Assembly (NCBI GenBank): GCA_011525195.1
Contig: WTIP01000055.1
Coordinates: forward strand, 1-32,896
DNA from: Flavobacteriales bacterium
GTDB taxonomy: Bacteria > Bacteroidota > Bacteroidia > Flavobacteriales > Flavobacteriaceae
Direction: 5' to 3'
Length of the DNA: 32,896 bases
Shown here: positions 18,194 through 25,992 of the stretch, one piece after another
How the letters are laid out: every line of letters starts with the position of its first letter
Position numbering within the stretch: the stretch's first letter is position 1
Translations under genes and position numbers: made by a program
The notes under the pieces: generated by a model
Told to the model about the DNA's origin: nothing
Seen by the model: the letters and a program-made list of their open reading frames with translations, nothing else
Database searches by the model: none

Positions 18194-19253
18194 AGCCCGC
18201 TTTAATATGTTCTAAGGCGCTAAGCGTCCGTTCTTCGTGGGTATCTGTAATAAAAATTTGGCCAAAATCATTTTGGTCAACTAATGCGATGATTTGGGCT
18301 ACTCTTTTTTGGTCTAATTTATCAAATGCATCATCGAGCAAAAGCAGGGGTGCGCCACCGCTTTTAGATTTTAGGAAATCAAATTGAGCCAATTTAAGTG
18401 CAATGAGAAAAGTCTTTTGTTGACCTTGGCTACCAAATTTTTTAATAGGTTGCTCTTCTTTGAGAAATAAGACGTCGTCTTTATGAATACCCGTAGTAGT
18501 AAATTGGACTTGGCGGTCTTTATTGAGTGTTTTTTTTAATAAATCTTGATGTGATTCTTGGTGTAATTGACTTTCATAGGAAAGATCTACAAATTCCTCC
18601 AGTCCGCTGATTTCCTCATAGCGAGATTTAAAAATAGGAATAAAGGTTTTCATAAATTGGGACCGCAACTTGTAGATCGAGTTGCTTTTTTCTACGAGTT
18701 GTTGGCCATAAATCTCAAGTGTGGTAGGGTCGAAAGCTTGGTTTAGAGAAAAGTATTTTAGCAGTGCATTGCGTTGAGCAAGAATTTTATTGTAGGTCAG
18801 TAAATCCTGTAAAAAAAGCGAGTTAGTTTGCCCAATTACACCATCTATAAATTTTCTTCTTATACTACTGCCTTCAGCAATAAGGTCTCGATCCGAGGGA
18901 GAGATCATTACAGTAGGAATTAGACCAATATGGTCTGCTAATTTTTCATAAACTTTACCATTACGTTTCATGGTTTTCTTTTGTCCTTTTTTCAGGCTGC
19001 AGACGATTTTTTCTTCACGCTCGGCATTTTCAAACCGACCTTCTAAAGCAAAAAATTCTTGCCCTAACTGAATATTTTGAAGTGCGATAGGATTGAAATA
19101 ACTTTTTCCTAAAGCCAAATGATAAATAGCATCTAATACGGTAGATTTCCCCACCCCATTGTCTCCCACAAAACAATTGATCTTTGGATTCAATTCAAAA
19201 GTTCTTGAGCTGATATTCTTGTACTGCGTTAGGGTGAGTTGTTTTAAGTGCAT
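18174..19253 (-). CDS. recF: DNA replication/repair protein RecF
   Basis: MHLKQLTLTQYKNISSRTFEL, Walker A CFVGDNGVGKSTVLDAIYHLALGKSYF, SQGQQKTFLIALKLAQ, Walker B LLLLDDAFDKLDQKR, FITDTHEE. Confidence 0.97.
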   Translation of the reverse strand: MHLKQLTLTQYKNISSRTFELNPKINCFVGDNGVGKSTVLDAIYHLALGKSYFNPIALQNIQLGQEFFALEGRFENAEREEKIVCSLKKGQKKTMKRNGKVYEKLADHIGLIPTVMISPSDRDLIAEGSSIRRKFIDGVIGQTNSLFLQDLLTYNKILAQRNALLKYFSLNQAFDPTTLEIYGQQLVEKSNSIYKLRSQFMKTFIPIFKSRYEEISGLEEFVDLSYESQLHQESHQDLLKKTLNKDRQVQFTTTGIHKDDVLFLKEEQPIKKFGSQGQQKTFLIALKLAQFDFLKSKSGGAPLLLLDDAFDKLDQKRVAQIIALVDQNDFGQIFITDTHEERTLSALEHIKAGYEIFKL

Positions 19254-19259
19254 GAATTA

Positions 19260-19267
19260 CAAAAATA
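19260..19267 (-). promoter_or_regulatory. candidate -7 element (TATTTTTG) for recF, 6 nt from ATG
   Basis: Exact TAnnTTTG on the minus strand: TATTTTTG-TAATTC-ATG. Confidence 0.45.
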
Positions 19268-19294
19268 ATAACTTAGATGCTAGCTTTAAGCTTT

Positions 19295-19322
19295 TTGAAT
19301 TAGAATAAAAAGACTAATTTTA
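19295..19322 (+). promoter_or_regulatory. candidate promoter for the TPR membrane protein: TTG-N17-TAATTTTA
   Basis: TTG at 19295-19297, 17-nt spacer, near-consensus -7 TAATTTTA at 19315-19322, 19 nt before the ATG. Confidence 0.35.
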
Positions 19323-19341
19323 CGCGCTAAAATAAGTTACC

Positions 19342-20109
19342 ATGGCAACATACAAAAAACGAGGCGCAAAAAAGTCAGTGAGTCCTAAGCAGAATAATGA
19401 AGTGGTTCAAGAAAGTGCTACTGCTGAGGTATTTGACACTTTAGATACCACTGCAAGTAAAACAGAAGAATGGGTAGTAAAATATCAAAACCTCATTTTT
19501 GGTTTTATTGGAGTTGTAGCACTTAGCGTATTGGGTTATTTGGGCTACCAAAACTTTGTACTCGAGCCAAAGGAGCAAGAAGCTGCTAGTGAGCTTAACC
19601 AAGCGCAATATTATTTTGAGCTGGCGGTGAATAGTATTGAAGCAGATTCACTTTACAAGCGTGCATTGAATGGTGGAGAAGGGAAGTACGGATTTTTAGA
19701 TATCATTGAGAACTATAAAGGAACACCCGCTGCCAAACTCGCTGCGTATAGCGCTGGAATGTCTTACCTCAATTTAAAAGAGTATGACAATGCGATTCGG
19801 TATTTAGATCAGTTTAATGCTGAAGATGTATTGCTCAGCGCACTAGCTAAAGGGGCTATAGGAGATGCTTATGCCCAATTGGGAGATTTAGATCAAGCAT
19901 ATGATTATTACTTAGAGGCTGCAGCTGTAAGTGAAAATATGTATTCTACGCCCAAATATCTCTATAAAGCTGCAATACTAGGGGCCGAAAATGGAAAAAT
20001 AAAACAAGCAATTTCTTTCTTAGAGCGTATTGAAAAAGACTATCCCAAGTCTGAAGAAGCCCGCTGGGTGACTGTTCAGAAGGGCAAGCTGGAACACCTC
20101 AACCCCTAA
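19342..20109 (+). CDS. membrane-anchored tetratricopeptide-repeat protein (YfgM-like architecture)
   Basis: Cytoplasmic N-terminus, single TM (LIFGFIGVVALSVLGYLGYQNFV), then TPR repeats (AAYSAGMSYLNLKEYDNAIRYLDQF, AKGAIGDAYAQLGDLDQAYDYYLEAA). Confidence 0.85.
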   Translation: MATYKKRGAKKSVSPKQNNEVVQESATAEVFDTLDTTASKTEEWVVKYQNLIFGFIGVVALSVLGYLGYQNFVLEPKEQEAASELNQAQYYFELAVNSIEADSLYKRALNGGEGKYGFLDIIENYKGTPAAKLAAYSAGMSYLNLKEYDNAIRYLDQFNAEDVLLSALAKGAIGDAYAQLGDLDQAYDYYLEAAAVSENMYSTPKYLYKAAILGAENGKIKQAISFLERIEKDYPKSEEARWVTVQKGKLEHLNP

Positions 20110-20114
20110 AGGAA

Positions 20115-20600
20115 ATGGCAACTGCCAACCAAAACCTTTCTGATTATAATACCTCAAAAGTGCCAGAGGGCAGCTCTTATACGATTCACCTTGTAGTCTC
20201 CCAATGGAATAATTCGATTACGGATGCGCTCAGTAAAGGGGCACAGCAAACATTGAATAAGCACGGAGTAAAAAAAGAAAATATAAAAGTATGGGAGGTT
20301 CCAGGGAGCTTCGAGTTAATTTACGGTGCTAAAAAAGCACAATCATTCAATCCCGATGCAGTCATTGCCATTGGGAGTGTAATAAAAGGAGAGACCCAGC
20401 ATTTTGATTATGTATGTCAAGCTGTATCTCAAGGAATAAAAGACCTCAATGTACAAGCGGAAGTGCCTGTTATTTTTTGCGTCCTCACAGATGACACCCT
20501 TCAACAAGCAATAGATCGAAGTGGGGGAATTCACGGTAATAAAGGAACCGAAGCAGCGATAGCTGCTTTACAGATGAGCAAACTAAGGGCAGAAAACTGA
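20115..20600 (+). CDS. ribH: 6,7-dimethyl-8-ribityllumazine synthase
   Basis: VVSQWNNSITDAL, WEVPGSFELIYGAK, AIGSVIKGETQHFDYVCQAVSQGI, PVIFCVLTDDTLQQAIDRSGGIHGNKGTEAAIAAL. Confidence 0.97.
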   Translation: MATANQNLSDYNTSKVPEGSSYTIHLVVSQWNNSITDALSKGAQQTLNKHGVKKENIKVWEVPGSFELIYGAKKAQSFNPDAVIAIGSVIKGETQHFDYVCQAVSQGIKDLNVQAEVPVIFCVLTDDTLQQAIDRSGGIHGNKGTEAAIAALQMSKLRAEN

Positions 20601-20645
20601 GAAAACTTTCTTAATTAGGGCTAGTAGAATTTCATCCCTTTCTTG

Positions 20646-20653
20646 TATTTTTG
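20646..20653 (+). promoter_or_regulatory. candidate -7 element (TATTTTTG), 4 nt from the ATG at 20658
   Basis: Exact TAnnTTTG on the plus strand: TATTTTTG-AGCT-ATG. Confidence 0.4.
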
Positions 20654-20657
20654 AGCT

Positions 20658-20948
20658 ATGTTAAAGTCCAATTTATTCAAGCTTAGAAAAAACAGGAGAT
20701 ACAATTATACCCCTCGTTATTACAAAGGAAAAGAGGACGGCAATCTGTATGATTTCGATTCTAAATTTTCTAAATATCGAGAAACTTACAACCAAAATGA
20801 CTTTGGTCAGCAGTGGAAAGAGGCGAGAATGCAAATGCGTACCCGTAAAAATAGGGCCCTTTCGTTACGATTACTCCTTATTATTCTTGTTTTGGTGTTA
20901 TTGGCGCTTTACATACTAGATTTTGATTTAAGCCTCTTTATGACTTAA
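20658..20948 (+). CDS. small basic protein with C-terminal TM segment; conserved-hypothetical type
   Basis: 96 aa; Arg/Lys/Tyr-rich N-terminal half (KLRKNRRYNYTPRYYKGKEDGNLYDFDSKFSKYRETYNQ), C-terminal TM (LLLIILVLVLLALYILDF). No enzyme motif seen. Confidence 0.75.
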   Translation: MLKSNLFKLRKNRRYNYTPRYYKGKEDGNLYDFDSKFSKYRETYNQNDFGQQWKEARMQMRTRKNRALSLRLLLIILVLVLLALYILDFDLSLFMT

Positions 20949-20953
20949 TCTCG

Positions 20954-22750
20954 ATGGCTTCAAAAATCACGCTTTTACCGGATCATGTCGCCAATCAAAT
21001 TGCAGCAGGGGAAGTTATACAAAGACCTGCATCTGTAGTCAAGGAATTACTTGAAAATGCAGTTGATGCTCAAGCCACCCAAATTCAATTGGTCATTAAA
21101 AATGCAGGAAAAACCTTGATTCAAGTTATTGATAATGGTGAAGGAATGAGCAATACCGACCTTCGTCTTGCATTTGAACGCCATGCAACATCAAAAATAA
21201 CCCTAGCCGAAGACCTTTTTGCATTAAAAACGAAAGGTTTTAGAGGGGAAGCTTTGGCCTCTATAGCGGCTATTTCTCATGTTGAAACACATACGCGTAC
21301 CACATCAGAGGAGGTTTCACATTGTTTAAAAATTGAAGGCAGTACTGTAGTCGATCAGTCTTTATCCACTCAACCTAAAGGGACTTCAATAGCTGTTAAA
21401 AGCTTGTTTTATAATATTCCTGCACGGCGTAATTTTTTAAAATCAGATCAGGTTGAATTGCGTCATATAATAGATGAATTTCATCGCGTTGCCTTAGCAC
21501 ATCCTGAAATTAAATTTCTTTTTTATAATAACGGACACGAATTATTTGAGTTGGGAGCAACTGGATTAAAAAAACGTATCGCTGCTGTATTTGGATCCAA
21601 ATGGGAGTCTCAGTTGGTTCCAGTTAAGGAGCAGACTTCACTTGCTATAATTACTGGCTTTGCGGTAAAACCTGAGTTTTCAAAAAAATCAAGAGGACAG
21701 CAGTTTTTTTTCGTCAATAACCGATTTATTAAAAGTTCGTTTTTACATCATGCTGTTTCCAATGCTTTCGAAGGATTACTAAGACCCGGTTTTCAGCCCG
21801 GATATTTTATCTACTTAACCGTAGACCCTCAATCTATAGATATCAATATTCATCCTACAAAAACCGAAGTCAAATTCGAGGAAGAGCAAAACCTTTATGC
21901 CATACTTCGAGCAGCCGTGAAGCACAGCTTAGGTGTATTCCAAGTATTGCCCACCTTGGACTTTGAAAAAGACGCCTCCCTAGAGGTTCCGTATGCATAT
22001 AAAGATAAAACACCTGAGCCCCCACCCATAGCGGTAGATTCCAATTTTAATCCTTTTAAAAATGAACACAAATCTTCGATACGACCATCTGTAAAAGATC
22101 CTCAATGGGAAGCGCTTTATTCGGGAATCAAAGAAGCCAATCTATCAACTATAGATACATCAGAAGACTCACTCCTCAATCTTCCTGAGTCTCCAAAGGT
22201 TTTTCAGTTGTTTTCAAAATATATTGTATGTCCTTTAAAGACTCATTTGCTTCTTATAGATCAAAAACGCGCCCATCAGCGTATCCTCTATGAGCGTTTT
22301 TTAAGTTCAATCACTCAGAAAAAGGGAGTGAGTCAAAGTCTCTTGTTTCCGGTTGTATTAGAGCTAAATCCTCAGCAGACTGAAGAGTTTACCCATAGAG
22401 TAGAAGCATTGGAACTTTTGGGTTTTCAATTTGTGCTTAAGGATTCAAATCATTTAACTATTACCGCGGCCCCTGAATATTGCCCCGCATCAAAGGCAGA
22501 AGAGCTCGTCGAACAGCTTTTGATAAATGAATCAGAGGAATCGAGCTTGGAGGACTTTAGTCCCGCTGACCGGGTTGCAAAAACCATGGCCAAAAACTTA
22601 GCGATAAAGTCAGGAGAATCATTGACAGCTCAAGAACAACAGGCTTTAATAGACGATTTTTTCGCTTGTAAGGAAACAGCTGTTTCCCCCTTTAATCGTC
22701 AGATTTTTATTACTTTAGAAAAGACTGATATCGAACAAAAACTAAATTAA
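20954..22750 (+). CDS. mutL: DNA mismatch repair protein MutL
   Basis: ITLLPDHVANQIAAGEVIQRPASVVKELLENAVDA, IDNGEGM, HATSKI, TKGFRGEALASIAAISHVE, LFYNIPARRNFLKS, VNNRFI, DINIHPTKTEVKF. Confidence 0.98.
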   Translation: MASKITLLPDHVANQIAAGEVIQRPASVVKELLENAVDAQATQIQLVIKNAGKTLIQVIDNGEGMSNTDLRLAFERHATSKITLAEDLFALKTKGFRGEALASIAAISHVETHTRTTSEEVSHCLKIEGSTVVDQSLSTQPKGTSIAVKSLFYNIPARRNFLKSDQVELRHIIDEFHRVALAHPEIKFLFYNNGHELFELGATGLKKRIAAVFGSKWESQLVPVKEQTSLAIITGFAVKPEFSKKSRGQQFFFVNNRFIKSSFLHHAVSNAFEGLLRPGFQPGYFIYLTVDPQSIDINIHPTKTEVKFEEEQNLYAILRAAVKHSLGVFQVLPTLDFEKDASLEVPYAYKDKTPEPPPIAVDSNFNPFKNEHKSSIRPSVKDPQWEALYSGIKEANLSTIDTSEDSLLNLPESPKVFQLFSKYIVCPLKTHLLLIDQKRAHQRILYERFLSSITQKKGVSQSLLFPVVLELNPQQTEEFTHRVEALELLGFQFVLKDSNHLTITAAPEYCPASKAEELVEQLLINESEESSLEDFSPADRVAKTMAKNLAIKSGESLTAQEQQALIDDFFACKETAVSPFNRQIFITLEKTDIEQKLN

Positions 22751-23487
22751 TGCGAAACGTCACAGAAACAGTTAAGCACCTATTAATTATCAACGGTATT
22801 TTCTTTATCGCAACACTTTCATTAGGTGACATTGTTTTTGATTTATTTGCGCTACACTATCCTTCAAATCCTAAATTTCAATTCTGGCAGCCTTTAACTC
22901 ATATGTTTATGCATGGCGATTTGAGTCATATTTTTTTCAATATGTTCGCTTTGTATATGTTTGGAACACCCATAGAGCAGATTTGGGGGCGCAATAAATT
23001 TATTTTCTTTTATATCTCTACAGGTTTTGGAGCAGTAGCACTTCAACTCGCCTTATATTACTTTCAAGTGAGTTCTATTTCTGAGCAGTTACTAAGTCAA
23101 GGACTTACGTCTACACAAATTCTCACATTCTTTGAGACTAGAGATTTGGCATATCCCATTATCGAACAAATAGGACGAGCGCAATTACTCACTGGCTTGT
23201 CTGCTTTTAATGCAGTTATGGTTGGTGCCTCAGGAGCACTTTATGGTGTTTTAGTTGCTTTTGCTTTTTTATTTCCCAATGCTCGACTGATGTTACTTTT
23301 TCCCCCTATACCCATTAAAGCAAAAGTGCTTGTTCCACTTCTTATTTTAGGAGACCTCTTTTTTGGATTTACTTCATACTCAATTGGTCCTATCGCGCAC
23401 TTTGCTCATGTTGGAGGTGCAATTACAGGACTTGTAATGATGTGGTATTGGAAAAAAAATCAATTTGATCAAAACCGCTGGGATTAA
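22750..23487 (+). CDS. rhomboid family intramembrane serine protease
   Basis: THMFMHGDLSHIFFNMFALYMFG, catalytic VGASGALYG (Ser) and HFAHVGGAITG (His). Confidence 0.94.
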   Translation: MRNVTETVKHLLIINGIFFIATLSLGDIVFDLFALHYPSNPKFQFWQPLTHMFMHGDLSHIFFNMFALYMFGTPIEQIWGRNKFIFFYISTGFGAVALQLALYYFQVSSISEQLLSQGLTSTQILTFFETRDLAYPIIEQIGRAQLLTGLSAFNAVMVGASGALYGVLVAFAFLFPNARLMLLFPPIPIKAKVLVPLLILGDLFFGFTSYSIGPIAHFAHVGGAITGLVMMWYWKKNQFDQNRWD

Positions 23488-24362
23488 TGAATTTTCAAGA
23501 GCAGCTTCGTTATCGGTTACAACAGATGAATAGTGCCGAGAAATTGATACTCATCAATATAGTATGCTTTATTTTACCTTTATTTGCCCGTACACTCTTG
23601 TACCTATTTGCGCTGCCACAGGGCTTTTTTTTAGGTTGGTTTGAGTTAACCGCAGATTGGTCAGACCTTTTATTTAAACCGTGGACGCTTATCACTTATA
23701 GTTTTATTCACACAGGTTTTTTTCATCTTTTTTGGAATATGTATCTCTTGTTTTTTGCTTCACGCCTTATGCTTAATTTATTCAATGAAAAAACCTTTTT
23801 CAATGTTTATTTTTTAGGAGTATTACTCGGAGGGCTCACTTTTATTTTAAGTTATTCAGTTTTTCCTGCCTTTCAGGATATTTCGCCTATTATGGTGGGT
23901 GCTTCTGCGGGAGTTATGGCTGTATTTATATTTATGGCAACCTACTCTCCTGATCTAGAAGTGCGTTTGATTTTTTTTAATATCAAGCTTCGGTATTTAG
24001 GGCTCGCTTTTGTTCTTATCGATGTGATACAAATCCCCTATGGCAATGCTGGCGGGCATCTTGCTCATTTGGGAGGAGCTGCTTTGGGTTATTTTTATGT
24101 AAGAAGATTAGCACAAGGGGTAGATATAGGAACTCCTTTTGAAAATTTGGTAAACCGATTTTTAAATTTATTTTCTAAGCAGTCAAAGCTAAAAACTGTA
24201 TATAGAAAAACAACAAAATCTACTCCCCCTAAAACGACAAATACAGATGAAGATCAAAAAAGAATTGACGCTATTTTAGATAAAATAAGTAAGTCTGGCT
24301 ATGACAGTTTGTCCCAAAAGGAAAAAGATTTTCTCTTTCAAGCAGGCAAAAAAAATCAGTGA
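23487..24362 (+). CDS. rhomboid family protein, second paralogue, with C-terminal cytoplasmic extension
   Basis: YSFIHTGFFHLFWNMYLLFFASRL, VGASAGVMAV (Ser), GGHLAHLGGAALGY (His), C-terminal tail RIDAILDKISKSGYDSLSQKEKDFLFQAGK. Confidence 0.92.
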   Translation: MNFQEQLRYRLQQMNSAEKLILINIVCFILPLFARTLLYLFALPQGFFLGWFELTADWSDLLFKPWTLITYSFIHTGFFHLFWNMYLLFFASRLMLNLFNEKTFFNVYFLGVLLGGLTFILSYSVFPAFQDISPIMVGASAGVMAVFIFMATYSPDLEVRLIFFNIKLRYLGLAFVLIDVIQIPYGNAGGHLAHLGGAALGYFYVRRLAQGVDIGTPFENLVNRFLNLFSKQSKLKTVYRKTTKSTPPKTTNTDEDQKRIDAILDKISKSGYDSLSQKEKDFLFQAGKKNQ

Positions 24363-25381
24363 AAAACGCAGGGTCAAAGTCGTCGTTTTTAATAAAGATT
24401 CTCACGGTCTTCAATTTATTTACTCTCATTATACAGCTTTACAGTATGGGGGCTCTAGGAGGGACTTCGAGTTTCCCCTTATTGGCATTTGCAGTTCCTG
24501 TTCTCACCGTTTTTAATCTTATTTTTTTTATTTTCTGGACTTTGCGTTTAAGCCGTTCAGCCTTTCTTTTTATCGGCATGTTGTTTTTGAGTTATGAGGA
24601 ATTAGGCTTGCTTTATCAGCTAGAGAATAAAGGGATTGCTACAGCTGAGGGTTTGAAGATAATGAGCTATAATGTCCGCTCATTTAATCGTTATCAGTGG
24701 CTTAAAGACAAGGCTGTTGCTGAGGAAATAGAAAATTTTGTCGAGTCACATGAATTAGATGTGATATGTTTTCAAGAATTTGCCTTGACCGAGGCACCAA
24801 AACTTGCGTCTTTTCCTTATCAGGTATTTAAACCTTATACGCCTAAGGGAGCAATTGGTACCTGTATTGTATCTAAATACCCCCTTATGAATACACAAGC
24901 GATTGCTTTTGAAAATTCTCAAAACGGAGGAATGCAAGTCGATATTCTTTGGAAGGGCGACACGCTTCGTGTCTATAATTTGCATCTTGAATCTTTTCGT
25001 TTAGACCAAAATGACACGCTTCTCTCTTCAAATTATTCAGAAAAACTCAGAAAAAAATTAAATACAGTAGTTGAAATTCAAAAAAAGCAAGTTGCTACTT
25101 TTAATCTCCAAACCTCTCAGCATTCTTATCCTGAAATAATCTGTGCTGATTTAAATAATAATGCTTTTTCTGCCCCCTATCAAACGTTAAAAAAAGATCG
25201 GATAGATAGTTTTACAGAACAGGGATCAGGCCTTGGAGCTACTTATAGTTTTCTAATGTTGCCATTGCGGATTGATTTTATTTTTAATTCTCCCGATTTG
25301 AAAGTGACCGATTTTAACACCTACAGGGTAAAGCTCTCTGATCACAAACCCATTTCAGCTAAGTTGACTAAGAAATTCTAG
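24359..25381 (+). CDS. membrane-anchored endonuclease/exonuclease/phosphatase (EEP) family protein
   Basis: Three N-terminal TM segments, then MSYNVRSFNRYQW, DVICFQEF, YNLHLESFRL, EIICADLNNNAFSAPY, RIDFIF, LSDHKPISAKL. GTG start overlapping the upstream TGA. Confidence 0.9.
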   Translation: MKNAGSKSSFLIKILTVFNLFTLIIQLYSMGALGGTSSFPLLAFAVPVLTVFNLIFFIFWTLRLSRSAFLFIGMLFLSYEELGLLYQLENKGIATAEGLKIMSYNVRSFNRYQWLKDKAVAEEIENFVESHELDVICFQEFALTEAPKLASFPYQVFKPYTPKGAIGTCIVSKYPLMNTQAIAFENSQNGGMQVDILWKGDTLRVYNLHLESFRLDQNDTLLSSNYSEKLRKKLNTVVEIQKKQVATFNLQTSQHSYPEIICADLNNNAFSAPYQTLKKDRIDSFTEQGSGLGATYSFLMLPLRIDFIFNSPDLKVTDFNTYRVKLSDHKPISAKLTKKF

Positions 25382-25992
25382 TATTCAAACGCTTGGTTTT
25401 TTAAATAATCGAGTGTATTAGGACCTAGATTAAAAAGAAGATCTAGTATGCTTAAATTCTCGATAAATCCGAATTTATTTTGAAAAACTTGATGATAAGG
25501 TAATAGATTGAGGACTTTCTTTTTTTTGGCTTCTATTAATCCATCCATTCGATAATGGAGGGAGGGATCCCAGGAAATTAGCTCGTATTTAAAGGGAAAT
25601 TCAATTAACGCCATAATTTTTTCTAGTAAAGCGAGATTAAATTCTAAGAGCAAAGCTGTTTTGTTGGTATAAAATGGGTGAATATCAGCTTCATAAAATT
25701 CAAAATAAGGGGAGGAGCGATAGGCTGCACATAGCGATTTCCAGTGTTGTTTTTGCCATGCGGATACAAAGGCTATTTGCACTTCATTTTCTTTCTGATG
25801 CAACTGTGCTTTTTGATGAGTTATGGGAATTGTCAATTTTAATTTTCCATTAGGTCCATAAATTTCACATCGATTTCTAAAAGTTTGCTTTTGATAGTGC
25901 GTATCTGCGGTAAAAAAGATTTTTTCTTGGTTTAATAACCAGCTTAGGTAGTAAATATTTGGGAGATAAGCTGGGGTAATTACAGCTTTCAT
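25378..25992 (-). CDS. WbqC family protein
   Basis: MKAVITPAYLPNIYYLSWLLNQEKIFFTADTHYQKQTFRNRCEIYGPNGKLKLTIPI. Start moved from the GTG at 26040 to the ATG at 25992, which overlaps the lepB stop (ATGA). Confidence 0.88.
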   Translation of the reverse strand: MKAVITPAYLPNIYYLSWLLNQEKIFFTADTHYQKQTFRNRCEIYGPNGKLKLTIPITHQKAQLHQKENEVQIAFVSAWQKQHWKSLCAAYRSSPYFEFYEADIHPFYTNKTALLLEFNLALLEKIMALIEFPFKYELISWDPSLHYRMDGLIEAKKKKVLNLLPYHQVFQNKFGFIENLSILDLLFNLGPNTLDYLKNQAFEY

